A DNA stretch of 24,461 bases, taken from an uncultured Solobacterium sp. (GTDB lineage Bacteria; Bacillota_I; Bacilli_A; Erysipelotrichales; Erysipelotrichaceae). Below are positions 15,650 to 22,152 of this stretch, one piece after another. The stretch covers positions 1 through 24,461 of the forward strand of contig CAJOLG010000010.1 of assembly GCA_905235315.1 (NCBI GenBank), given 5' to 3'. The position numbers were made by a program, and so were the translations under genes. The stretch's first letter is position 1, and every line of letters starts with the position of its first letter. The notes under the pieces were generated by a model. It was not told where the DNA came from. It searched no databases and saw only the letters and a program-made list of their open reading frames with translations.

Positions 15650-16873
15650 ATGAGACAGAAACGTACTTTTCCGGGTGTGACGATCACCCGCAAACAGGAG
15701 CGCGCGGTACGCGCCGGTCATCCGTGGGTTTATGCGGATGAAATTACGGAAACGGCGGGGACGTTTGAAAACGGATGCCTCACCGATGTATTTTCCGAGA
15801 AAGGGAGCTATCTTGGGACCGGCCTCTGGAGCGAACAGTCAAAGATCCGGGTGCGGATCCTTGACCGCAACGCAAACGAGTCGTTTGAGGATGCGTTTTT
15901 TATCCGCCGGGTAAATTACGCAGTTGATTACCGCTATACCGTGATGGGCAGCGATGTGAAGGCGTGTCGGCTCATTCACGGCGAAGCGGACGGACTGCCG
16001 GGACTTACGGTAGACCGGTATAACGACATTCTTGTCAGCGAGGTGCTTTCCTACGGCATCGATCAGCGCAAAGCGGTGATTTACCGGGCCCTCCGGGATG
16101 CCCTGGCACAGCGCGGGGAGCCGATCATCGGCATCTACGAGCGCAATGAAGGGGACCTGCGCCGCAAGGAAGGGCTCAGCCAGTATAAAGGCTGGGCGGA
16201 CATCGGTCTTCCGGAGCCGGCATCTGCGGTAACGGAAATCACGGAAAACGGAATCTGTTATGAAGTGGACGCAGAGAACGGGCAGAAGACCGGATTTTTC
16301 CTTGACCAGAAGTATAACCGCCTGGCAATCCGCCGGATCGCCGCCGGCAGAACCGTGCTGGACTGCTGCACGCATACCGGGAGTTTTGCCCTGAATGCCG
16401 CGGCGGCAGGGGCGGCGCATGTGACCGCCTCCGATATCTCTGAATTTGCGCTGGAACAGGCGAGAAAGAATGCGGCGAAAAACGGCCTTTCCGACCGGAT
16501 GGATTTTGTCTGTTCCGATGTGTTTGATCTCCTGGAAAACCTGGCAGAAGAGCCCAGGCGCTATGATTTCATCATCCTGGATCCGCCGGCATTTACCAAG
16601 AGCCGCCGGACTGTTTCATCGGCCCGAAACGGGTACCTGCGGATCAATACCGCCGCCATGCGTCTTCTGCCGAGGGGAGGGTATCTCGCGACTGCCTCAT
16701 GCAGTCACTTCATGCCGGATTCCGCGTTCCGGGACATGCTGAAAGAGGCGGCGGAAGCAGCAGGGGTATCCGTGCGCATTGTCGAGGCGCGGCATGCCGC
16801 AATGGATCACCCGGTTCTCGCAGCGGTTCCGGAGACGGAGTATCTGAAATTCTACATTCTCCAGATTGTCTGA
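15650..16873 (+). CDS. RlmI-type class I rRNA methyltransferase (m5C)
   Basis: This is a 407-residue SAM-dependent methyltransferase of the RlmI/YccW family, which makes 5-methylcytidine in 23S rRNA. The N-terminal PUA domain is recognisable (VTITRKQERAVRAGHPWVYADEI), followed by the central EEHEH-like region. The Rossmann domain has VLDCCTHTGSFAL, ILDPPAFTKSRR and the Cys of ATASCSHFM. Two starts are possible. The ATG at 15650 gives the usual N-terminus but has no clear ribosome site. An ATG at 15623, nine codons earlier, follows a short AGG. An extended -10-like TGATACGAT at 15624-15632 favours the later start. Divergent from the MBOAT operon. Confidence 0.9.
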   Translation: MRQKRTFPGVTITRKQERAVRAGHPWVYADEITETAGTFENGCLTDVFSEKGSYLGTGLWSEQSKIRVRILDRNANESFEDAFFIRRVNYAVDYRYTVMGSDVKACRLIHGEADGLPGLTVDRYNDILVSEVLSYGIDQRKAVIYRALRDALAQRGEPIIGIYERNEGDLRRKEGLSQYKGWADIGLPEPASAVTEITENGICYEVDAENGQKTGFFLDQKYNRLAIRRIAAGRTVLDCCTHTGSFALNAAAAGAAHVTASDISEFALEQARKNAAKNGLSDRMDFVCSDVFDLLENLAEEPRRYDFIILDPPAFTKSRRTVSSARNGYLRINTAAMRLLPRGGYLATASCSHFMPDSAFRDMLKEAAEAAGVSVRIVEARHAAMDHPVLAAVPETEYLKFYILQIV

Positions 16874-16942
16874 TGTACCCTGTATTTAAGTGCAGTTAAA
16901 CGGCTTCTGTATTCCCGGTTCAGCCGTGATTTGTGAAAAACG

Positions 16943-16962
16943 GCGCCTTTTTAATAAGGCGC
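16943..16962 (+). promoter_or_regulatory. Inverted repeat overlapping the -35 area of carD
   Basis: GCGCCTT (16943-16949) pairs with AAGGCGC (16956-16962) around a 6-base loop. There is no T-run after it on the plus strand. It covers the spot where the -35 of the carD promoter would lie, so it could be an operator or a weak terminator of the rlmI-type gene. Confidence 0.4.
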
Positions 16963-16968
16963 TGTTTA

Positions 16969-16977
16969 TGTTATAAT
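16969..16977 (+). promoter_or_regulatory. Extended -10 promoter of the CarD-family gene
   Basis: TGTTATAAT is a perfect extended -10 (TGn plus TATAAT). The -35 region is T-rich with no consensus match, as often found with extended -10 promoters. The start codon is 30 bases downstream behind AGGAGGTG. Confidence 0.7.
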
Positions 16978-17006
16978 TTGTTAAAGAAAAGATAGGAGGT
17001 GACCGC

Positions 17007-17537
17007 ATGTATAAAGTTGGTGATGTTGTTGTGTACCGGCGTGATGTCTGCAGGGTGACCGGGAAGAAAAAAAGCGATTTTACAGGCGAAATGTGTTATT
17101 TGCTCGTTCCCTACAATAATACTGACAATTCGATTACCATGCAGGTACCGATTTCCAATAAAGCGGGTCATCTCAGAGATCTTGTCACAAAAGACCAGAT
17201 TGATGAACTTATTCAGAACGCTCCGGGCATTGAAACGCTGGAGTCCAAACCCGCCAATATGAAAAGTCAGTATGCGACCCTTATGAAAGGGGGTTCGCTT
17301 GAGGATCTGGTCTGTATCATCAAAACGTCCTATCTGCGGAATGACGAGCGTATGAAAAACCACAAAAAGCTCGCCAGCATTGACGCGGAGTATCTGGAAA
17401 AGGCGGAGAATCTGCTGTATTCCGAGCTCTCGGTTGCGATGAATATGAGCTATGACGAGTCCAAGGAATTTTTTGAAAAAGAAGTGGCTCTCGTTGAGAA
17501 GAAAAACAAAAAGGCACGGTCAGCCAAAAAATCATAA
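17007..17537 (+). CDS. CarD-family transcription regulator
   Basis: This is a 176-residue protein with an N-terminal CarD/TRCF RNA-polymerase interaction domain (MYKVGDVVVYRRDVCRVTGKK... to about residue 65) and a helical C-terminal domain ending in a Lys-rich tail (KKNKKARSAKKS). Family members bind the RNA polymerase beta subunit and the upstream edge of the transcription bubble and alter open-complex stability. In mycobacteria they act on rRNA promoters. Length and domain order are those of stand-alone CarD proteins and not of Mfd. The start has an excellent AGGAGGTG site. It stands alone between its own extended -10 promoter and a large terminator. Confidence 0.9.
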   Translation: MYKVGDVVVYRRDVCRVTGKKKSDFTGEMCYLLVPYNNTDNSITMQVPISNKAGHLRDLVTKDQIDELIQNAPGIETLESKPANMKSQYATLMKGGSLEDLVCIIKTSYLRNDERMKNHKKLASIDAEYLEKAENLLYSELSVAMNMSYDESKEFFEKEVALVEKKNKKARSAKKS

Positions 17538-17547
17538 GGACAGAACG

Positions 17548-17626
17548 AAAAAAACTGCGAACACAGAATGAACTCCCGATGCCGGACATCCGGAAGGAGG
17601 TTCCCTGCAGGCTTCACAGTTTTTTT
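17548..17626. terminator. Large bidirectional terminator between carD and the sirtuin gene
   Basis: AAAAAAACTG (17548-17557) pairs with CAGTTTTTTT (17617-17626). The stem continues inward with GAA/TTC after one mismatch. A further arm GAAC-TCC / GGA-G-GTTC and an inner CCGG ACAT CCGG hairpin give a branched fold. A-run and T-run on the two sides allow stops in both directions. The enclosed stretch is unusually long for a terminator loop. Confidence 0.8.
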
Positions 17627-17645
17627 GTTTTTCAAAACCGGGGAT

Positions 17646-18380
17646 TCAGACGTGCAGTTTCGGGAAAACATCCGAAAAACTTGCCTGAATCAGAAGATCC
17701 GCGTTGCTGTCATACGGCGTGACATCGCGGTTGATCAGGACGAGATGCTTTCCGCTGAAATAATTGATGAGCCCCGCTGCCGGATAAACTACAAGGGAAG
17801 TGCCGAGCACAATCAGAACATCCGCACTGCGGATCGCTGCGATCGCACCGCGGATAACCGGATCGGAGAGACCTTCCTCATAAAGAACGACATCCGGTTT
17901 GATGGATGCGCCGTCCTTTTCACAGACCGGGATTCCGCTGCTGTTTTTAATGTACTCTGCGGAATAAAACTGGCCGCACCGGGTGCAGTAGTTGCGCAGG
18001 ACACTGCCGTGCAGTTCATACACTTTTTCCGAGCCTGCTTTCTGATGCAGGCCGTCAATGTTCTGGGTGACGACGCCAAGGGACTTGCCTGCCTTCTCAC
18101 ATTCTGCCATGAATTTATGGGTAAGGTTCGGCTCCGCATCAAGATTCAGCATTTTATCCTTGTAGAATTCCCAGAATTCCTCCGGATTCTGCACAAAGAA
18201 GTGATGGGATACGATCTCCTCAGGCGGATATTTGTATTTCAGATGATACAGTCCGTCCTGGGAACGGAAATCGGGGATGCCGCTGTCGGTACTGACTCCG
18301 GCACCGGTAAAAAAGACGATGTGTTTTGCGCTGTCGATGATTTCCTGAAGCTGACTGATTTTCTCATCAAGTGTACTCAT
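17646..18380 (-). CDS. Sirtuin, NAD-dependent protein deacylase (CobB/SrtN-type)
   Basis: This is a 244-residue Sir2-family enzyme that removes acyl groups from lysines using NAD. The NAD-binding motif is FFTGAGVSTDSGIPDFRS. The active-site block is VVTQNIDGLH with the catalytic His in YELHGS. The pocket IKPDVVLYEEGL and the late GTSLVVYPAAG are also present. The structural zinc site has CTRCG as first pair. The second pair reads CEKDG, so the fourth Cys appears replaced. I set the start at the ATG at 18380, which follows GGAGGAA by seven bases. An ATG eight codons earlier has no ribosome site. The gene begins 25 bases after the stop of the WYL regulator gene on the same strand and probably shares its transcript. 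Confidence 0.92.
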   Translation of the reverse strand: MSTLDEKISQLQEIIDSAKHIVFFTGAGVSTDSGIPDFRSQDGLYHLKYKYPPEEIVSHHFFVQNPEEFWEFYKDKMLNLDAEPNLTHKFMAECEKAGKSLGVVTQNIDGLHQKAGSEKVYELHGSVLRNYCTRCGQFYSAEYIKNSSGIPVCEKDGASIKPDVVLYEEGLSDPVIRGAIAAIRSADVLIVLGTSLVVYPAAGLINYFSGKHLVLINRDVTPYDSNADLLIQASFSDVFPKLHV

Positions 18381-18405
18381 TCGATCTTCCTCCGTTAATT
18401 TCATT

Positions 18406-19366
18406 TTAGCCGTTTGGATAGGTTTTCAGCACGGTTTCTGCGATTTTCCGCAATTCATCAATCAGTTCGCCGGGCCGAAGAACCTCAACCCGGTCATAAA
18501 ACATCAGAATCCACGAAACCAGGGTGGGCGAAACCGAGCTTCGGATACTGACAGTAAAGGAATCCGGTCCGATTTCCGAGATCAGAACATCTTTGCCGAA
18601 GCGGTCAAATACAATGCTTGTCATGGAATTTTGGCAGCGCAGGGTCACGGTGCCGGGATCTCCGCGGTACATCATGAATGAGGTCTCCATCCATCGCTCT
18701 GCGTCAAACGGAACCGGATCATGCGGCTCGGCGGAAGCGAGAGAAGACATTTTATCAATGCGGTAGTTGGCAAAGGACTGATGCGTGTCCGACCAGCAGA
18801 CACAGTAAAACCGCCCGCTGTATGACAGAACCGAACACGGCAGAAGGTGATACGCCTGAGAGCTTCTGCGGTAGCGCTTCTGCTTTGTGACCGTGAGGTC
18901 ATAATACTGAAACGTTTTCCCTGATCGCTTCAAGCAGAACGGAAATGGAAGAAAGGACCTCTTCGTTGTCGGTCTTTCCGGCAAACAGATCTGCCTTTGG
19001 AAGACTGGCTGCCTGATGACAGCTGAGCTCACCGAGCAGTTTCTCCGCGAGGGTTTCCGATGCGGAAGCGGAAAGCGAAGGCGACTCATACACCGCATTG
19101 CGGAGCACGAGAATTTCCGCCGGGGAATAGGTTCCTTCGAGCCAGTAGCCCTGTTTTCCGCCGCTGCGGCTGAACCGGATATCAAAGCCGGCATCCTGCA
19201 GGGCCCGCAGGGAGCCATAGACGGATTTGCGCTCGGCCAGGATGCCTTCTTCTTCCAGATACAGGATCAGCTCGGGCATGGAGATGCGGTGCGCACGGTC
19301 GCTTCTGGTCTCCAGAATGCGAAGCAGGGCAGGGGTGCGCATAGTAGTTGCAGAAATTTCATCCAT
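18406..19366 (-). pseudogene. HTH/WYL-domain transcription regulator split by a frameshift
   Basis: Two overlapping minus-strand frames together make one regulator. The first (from ATG at 19366) encodes a DeoR-like winged HTH with RILETRSDRAHRISMPELILYLEEEGI and KSVYGSLRALQDAGFDI, then a linker to AIRENVSVL and a TGA at 18899-18901. The second frame carries the rest from TFQYYDLTVTKQKRYRR: a WYL sensor domain (...YSGRFYCVCWSDTHQSFANYRIDKM) and the C-terminal WCX-like part, ending at 18406. Moving from the first to the second frame needs a +1 shift. The join lies near the run GGGAAAACG around 18925, where one extra A would explain it. The restored protein would have about 319 residues, the usual size. 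It could be a sequencing error, a real inactivating mutation or, less likely, recoding. Confidence 0.8.
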
Positions 19367-19372
19367 ATTCGC

Positions 19373-19381
19373 ATTGTACCA
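19373..19381 (-). promoter_or_regulatory. Extended -10 promoter of the WYL regulator
   Basis: On the minus strand this reads TGGTACAAT, an extended -10. Transcription would begin about at the ATG at 19366, implying a leaderless or almost leaderless mRNA; no ribosome binding site is visible. Confidence 0.45.
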
Positions 19382-19412
19382 TATCCGGGACAGTGCTTTC
19401 CGGTTTCCTGCG

Positions 19413-19418
19413 TATTAT
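19413..19418 (+). promoter_or_regulatory. Possible -10 box for the orphan membrane protein gene
   Basis: TATTAT lies 27 bases before the ATG at 19445, in the short gap divergent from the WYL regulator. No clear -35 is seen. Confidence 0.35.
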
Positions 19419-19444
19419 GAGCATGTGAAACGGAGGAACCGGGA

Positions 19445-19966
19445 ATGGATTACAGGATGAAATACATGTTGAATGAAGGGCTGATGCTTCTTTCATACGC
19501 CTACGCGGTGAGCGGATATATCCCGGCGGCGGCAGCGCTTGGTATCTTCAGTATGGTTCTCGCGGTGTTCCTGCACTCGGGAAACAGCTTTCTTAACAAC
19601 CTTCCCAGGATCGCTGCCGGCATGCTGATGCAGATTCCGTTCCTTTCCGTTTCTCTGATTCCGGGCTATGGATACGTGACCGTGCTGCTTGCCTTCTGCA
19701 ATACGGCCGTATCCCTGCTCTGGATGGAAAGCTCCTTCCGTGCGGTTCGTCCCACGATCCGCATCCTGCTGATCAGCTTTCCCGTCTTTCTGGTTCTTTC
19801 GCTGCTTTTGCCCGAGGCCGCCGTCCGGTTTCTTACAGGAGCGTTCCGGCCGCGCGCTGCGGCAGTGATTCTGACGCTGCTGATTTTTCTTCCCGCTCTT
19901 TGCGGATATGCATGCAAGATTCTGAAACGCAGATGCCGTTTCAGCGGCCTGCGCGGGATGCTCTGA
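19445..19966 (+). CDS. Small multi-pass membrane protein of unknown function
   Basis: I do not recognise the family of this 173-residue protein. It is strongly hydrophobic, with about five predicted membrane segments: near residues 9-26, 28-45, 55-85, 100-125 and 135-158. It ends in a short basic tail (KILKRRCRFSGLRG), which would lie in the cytoplasm by the positive-inside rule. No catalytic motif stands out. The start ATG has a good GGAGGAACC ribosome site. It is transcribed away from the WYL regulator across a gap of about 80 bases, so it may be that regulator's target. It ends about 60 bases before the CDF gene. Confidence 0.8.
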   Translation: MDYRMKYMLNEGLMLLSYAYAVSGYIPAAAALGIFSMVLAVFLHSGNSFLNNLPRIAAGMLMQIPFLSVSLIPGYGYVTVLLAFCNTAVSLLWMESSFRAVRPTIRILLISFPVFLVLSLLLPEAAVRFLTGAFRPRAAAVILTLLIFLPALCGYACKILKRRCRFSGLRGML

Positions 19967-19973
19967 TTTGCCG

Positions 19974-20007
19974 GAGAGCGAAAAGGCTGGGTGAACATTT
20001 CGCTCTC
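19974..20007 (+). repeat. 10-bp inverted repeat ahead of the CDF gene
   Basis: GAGAGCGAAA (19974-19983) is perfectly complementary to TTTCGCTCTC (19998-20007) across a 14-base spacer. There is no T-run after it. It ends six bases before the -10 box of the next gene and covers its -35 area, so it may be an operator; a weak terminator for the preceding gene is the alternative. Confidence 0.7.
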
Positions 20008-20013
20008 AGGTAA

Positions 20014-20019
20014 TATAAT
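20014..20019 (+). promoter_or_regulatory. -10 box of the CDF-DMT operon
   Basis: A perfect TATAAT only 10 bases upstream of the CDF ATG. The predicted transcript start lies just a few bases before the start codon, so the message would be nearly leaderless. Confidence 0.5.
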
Positions 20020-20029
20020 GAATTGAATT

Positions 20030-21211
20030 ATGACGGAATGGCTGATACGTACATTTGTAAAGAATCCGGAAGAGACATACCGCATGGAGGTACGCTCTTC
20101 CTACTGTATGCTTTCCGGGATGGTCGGCATCCTGTGCAATCTTATTCTCGCTGCGGTCAAACTGACAACCGGACTGCTTTCGGGCTCCGCTGCGATTCTT
20201 TCGGATGCGGTGAATAATCTGACGGACTGCGTATCCTGTGTTCTCTCGCTGATCGGAAACCGCATCGCTGTCCGGCCGGCGGATTCCGAACATCCGTTCG
20301 GGCACGGAAGAATGGAATATCTTGTCTCATTTGCCGTAACAGCGTTGATTTTCACTGCGGGATTTGAGCTCTTTCTCCGTTCTGTAGAGAAGATTCTGCA
20401 TCCGACCGCTTTGACGTTTTCCCCGGTGATGGGATTGGTTCTCGTATGCACGATCGGTGTGAAATACTGGATGGGCTGCTTTAACCGCACACTCGGGGAA
20501 CGGCTGGATCATTCCGGTATGAAAGCCACCGCACAGGATTCCGTAAATGATGCGGTCGCCACCGCGATGACGCTTGGTTCCACGATTCTGTCCGTGTTCT
20601 TCCCGAACATGCCGTTTGACGGCATCATGGGGGCATTGGTGTCGCTGTATATTATCCGGGGCGGATTTGAACTGTGCCGTGAAGTCCTCGGCAAGATCCT
20701 CGGAGATGAGCCCGATACCGGACTGAAAGAGGATATCCGGGAGATCATTCAGGCGCAGCCGGGCATTCTCGGCGTGCATGACATCATTATTCATGATTAC
20801 GGTGCCGGCAACCGGATCGGCTCCGCCCACGCGGAACTGCCGGCTTCGTTAAGCCTGCGGGAAGCACATCAGATCGTAGACGAATGTGAAACCGCGGTGG
20901 AAAACAAACTCCATGTGAAACTGACGATTCATGCGGATCCGGTTGAAACCGATATTGCGACCGAACAGGCCAGACGCAGGACCGAGGACCTGCTTGCGGA
21001 AATCTCTCCCGGTATCACCGTGCATGATTTCCATCTGCTGGAAGAAGACGGAAGAACGGTGTACCGCTTCGATGCGGCGATTCCGTTTGAAGCCGATCAA
21101 TCCGGGGAGGAGATCCGCGCACTTCTGGAAGAAAAGCTGGCCGCGGCCGGAAATCCTGTCCGCTGTATCATTACATTTGACAGGGGGTATTTCAGTGAAC
21201 GAAGCGGGTAA
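20030..21211 (+). CDS. Cation diffusion facilitator (CDF) family metal exporter
   Basis: This is a 393-residue efflux protein that exchanges divalent metal ions for protons across the membrane. It has a six-helix membrane part followed by two cytoplasmic regions. Helix 2 carries SDAVNNLTD (Asp59, Asn63), the cytoplasmic link has HPFGHGR (88-94), and helix 5 carries QDSVNDAV (Asp170 and Asp174). The metal-binding pattern is therefore DxxxN / DxxxD. The C-terminal ferredoxin-like domain includes HDIIIHDYG and an extra stretch of about 90 residues, longer than the roughly 300 residues of FieF. Metal preference is not certain. Start ATG at 20030 gives the family N-terminus but lacks a clear ribosome site. 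It overlaps the next gene by 17 bases. Confidence 0.92.
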   Translation: MTEWLIRTFVKNPEETYRMEVRSSYCMLSGMVGILCNLILAAVKLTTGLLSGSAAILSDAVNNLTDCVSCVLSLIGNRIAVRPADSEHPFGHGRMEYLVSFAVTALIFTAGFELFLRSVEKILHPTALTFSPVMGLVLVCTIGVKYWMGCFNRTLGERLDHSGMKATAQDSVNDAVATAMTLGSTILSVFFPNMPFDGIMGALVSLYIIRGGFELCREVLGKILGDEPDTGLKEDIREIIQAQPGILGVHDIIIHDYGAGNRIGSAHAELPASLSLREAHQIVDECETAVENKLHVKLTIHADPVETDIATEQARRRTEDLLAEISPGITVHDFHLLEEDGRTVYRFDAAIPFEADQSGEEIRALLEEKLAAAGNPVRCIITFDRGYFSERSG

Positions 21212-22094
21212 ACGGCTGCGCGGCAGTCTGTTTCTGTTTGCGGCCGCAATGATCTGGGGCTGTGCGTTTACTGCCCAGTCCGTCGCCGCTGATTCCGTCG
21301 GTCCGTGGACATTCAACGGGATCCGGTTTCTGCTCGGCGGAACAGAGGTACTTCTGTTTTCAAAACCGCTGGGCAGGATTGTCCCGGCGAAGACGGGTAC
21401 CGATCAGAAAAAACTGTGGAACGCCGGGATCGTCTGCGGGTTCATCCTGATCGGGGCCAGTGTTCTTCAGCAGGCCGGTATCCGATGGACAACTGCAGGC
21501 AAAGCGGGCTTTATCACATCGCTGTATGTCGTATTCGTCCCGGTGATCGGGGCGTTGTTTCTGCATCAGAAGCACGGGCTCCATGTATGGCTTTCGGCGT
21601 TGATCGCCGCGGCCGGGCTTTTTTTACTGTCAGGAGCGGATGCCGGAGGAATCGAGACCGGCGACGCGCTGGAGCTGCTCTGTGCGGCTGCGTTTGCGGT
21701 TCATATTCTCGTGGTTGACCGGGCGGCAGGTGAGGTTGACCCGATCCGGTTTTCCGCCATCCAGTTTCTTACGGCCGGATTTCTCGGCATCCTCGGAGCG
21801 TTTCTGTTTGAAACCGTTCGGATCGAAGATATTCTTCAGGCGGCAGGACCGATTCTTTATGCGGGCCTTCTGTCTGTCGGATTTGGGTACACGCTTCAGA
21901 TTCTCGGCCAGCAGGATGCCGATCCTGCAGCCGCAAGTGTGATTCTGAGTCTCGAATCCGTATTCAGTGCGCTGTTCGGATTTCTCCTGCTTCATGAAGT
22001 AATGAACGGGAAGGAACTGGCCGGCTGCGCACTGGTATTTGCGGCGGTGCTGCTCTCCCAGCGGAAGGAAACAGAAAAGCCGGCCCCAGAGTGA
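21195..22094 (+). CDS. DMT-superfamily EamA-type permease
   Basis: This is a 299-residue membrane protein of the drug/metabolite transporter family with ten predicted helices in two EamA repeats. The first repeat has FLFAAAMIWGCAFTAQSVAAD...NGIRFLLGG. The second repeat begins at about residue 150 and ends with VILSLESVFSALFGFLLLHE. Substrates of this group vary (amino acids, nucleotides, metabolites) and none can be named. The start is the GTG at 21195, behind AGGGGG at 21182-21187, within the last codons of the CDF gene, so the two are coupled. The stop codon and last few codons lie inside the terminator hairpin used by htpG on the opposite strand. Confidence 0.88.
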   Translation: MNEAGKRLRGSLFLFAAAMIWGCAFTAQSVAADSVGPWTFNGIRFLLGGTEVLLFSKPLGRIVPAKTGTDQKKLWNAGIVCGFILIGASVLQQAGIRWTTAGKAGFITSLYVVFVPVIGALFLHQKHGLHVWLSALIAAAGLFLLSGADAGGIETGDALELLCAAAFAVHILVVDRAAGEVDPIRFSAIQFLTAGFLGILGAFLFETVRIEDILQAAGPILYAGLLSVGFGYTLQILGQQDADPAAASVILSLESVFSALFGFLLLHEVMNGKELAGCALVFAAVLLSQRKETEKPAPE

Positions 22095-22129
22095 ACGTCC
22101 CGTCCGGCGGGATTGTTCACAGGGCCGGC
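22079..22129 (-). terminator. Terminator of htpG, embedded in the 3' end of the DMT gene
   Basis: Nested stems: GCCGGCCC with GGGCCGGC (22079-22086 / 22122-22129), GTGAAC with GTTCAC (22091-22096 / 22115-22120) and TCCCG with CGGGA (22098-22102 / 22108-22112). On the minus strand the hairpin is followed by TTTTCTGTTT, so it works as an intrinsic terminator for htpG. On the plus strand there is no T-run. Confidence 0.8.
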
Positions 22130-22152
22130 ATGATCAGAACATCAATCGGCAG

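Noticed and set aside
20931..21194. Long N-terminal extension of the DMT permease
   Set aside because: It reads through the CDF gene in another frame and lacks hydrophobic helices. The GTG at 21195 has a ribosome site and starts the first helix.
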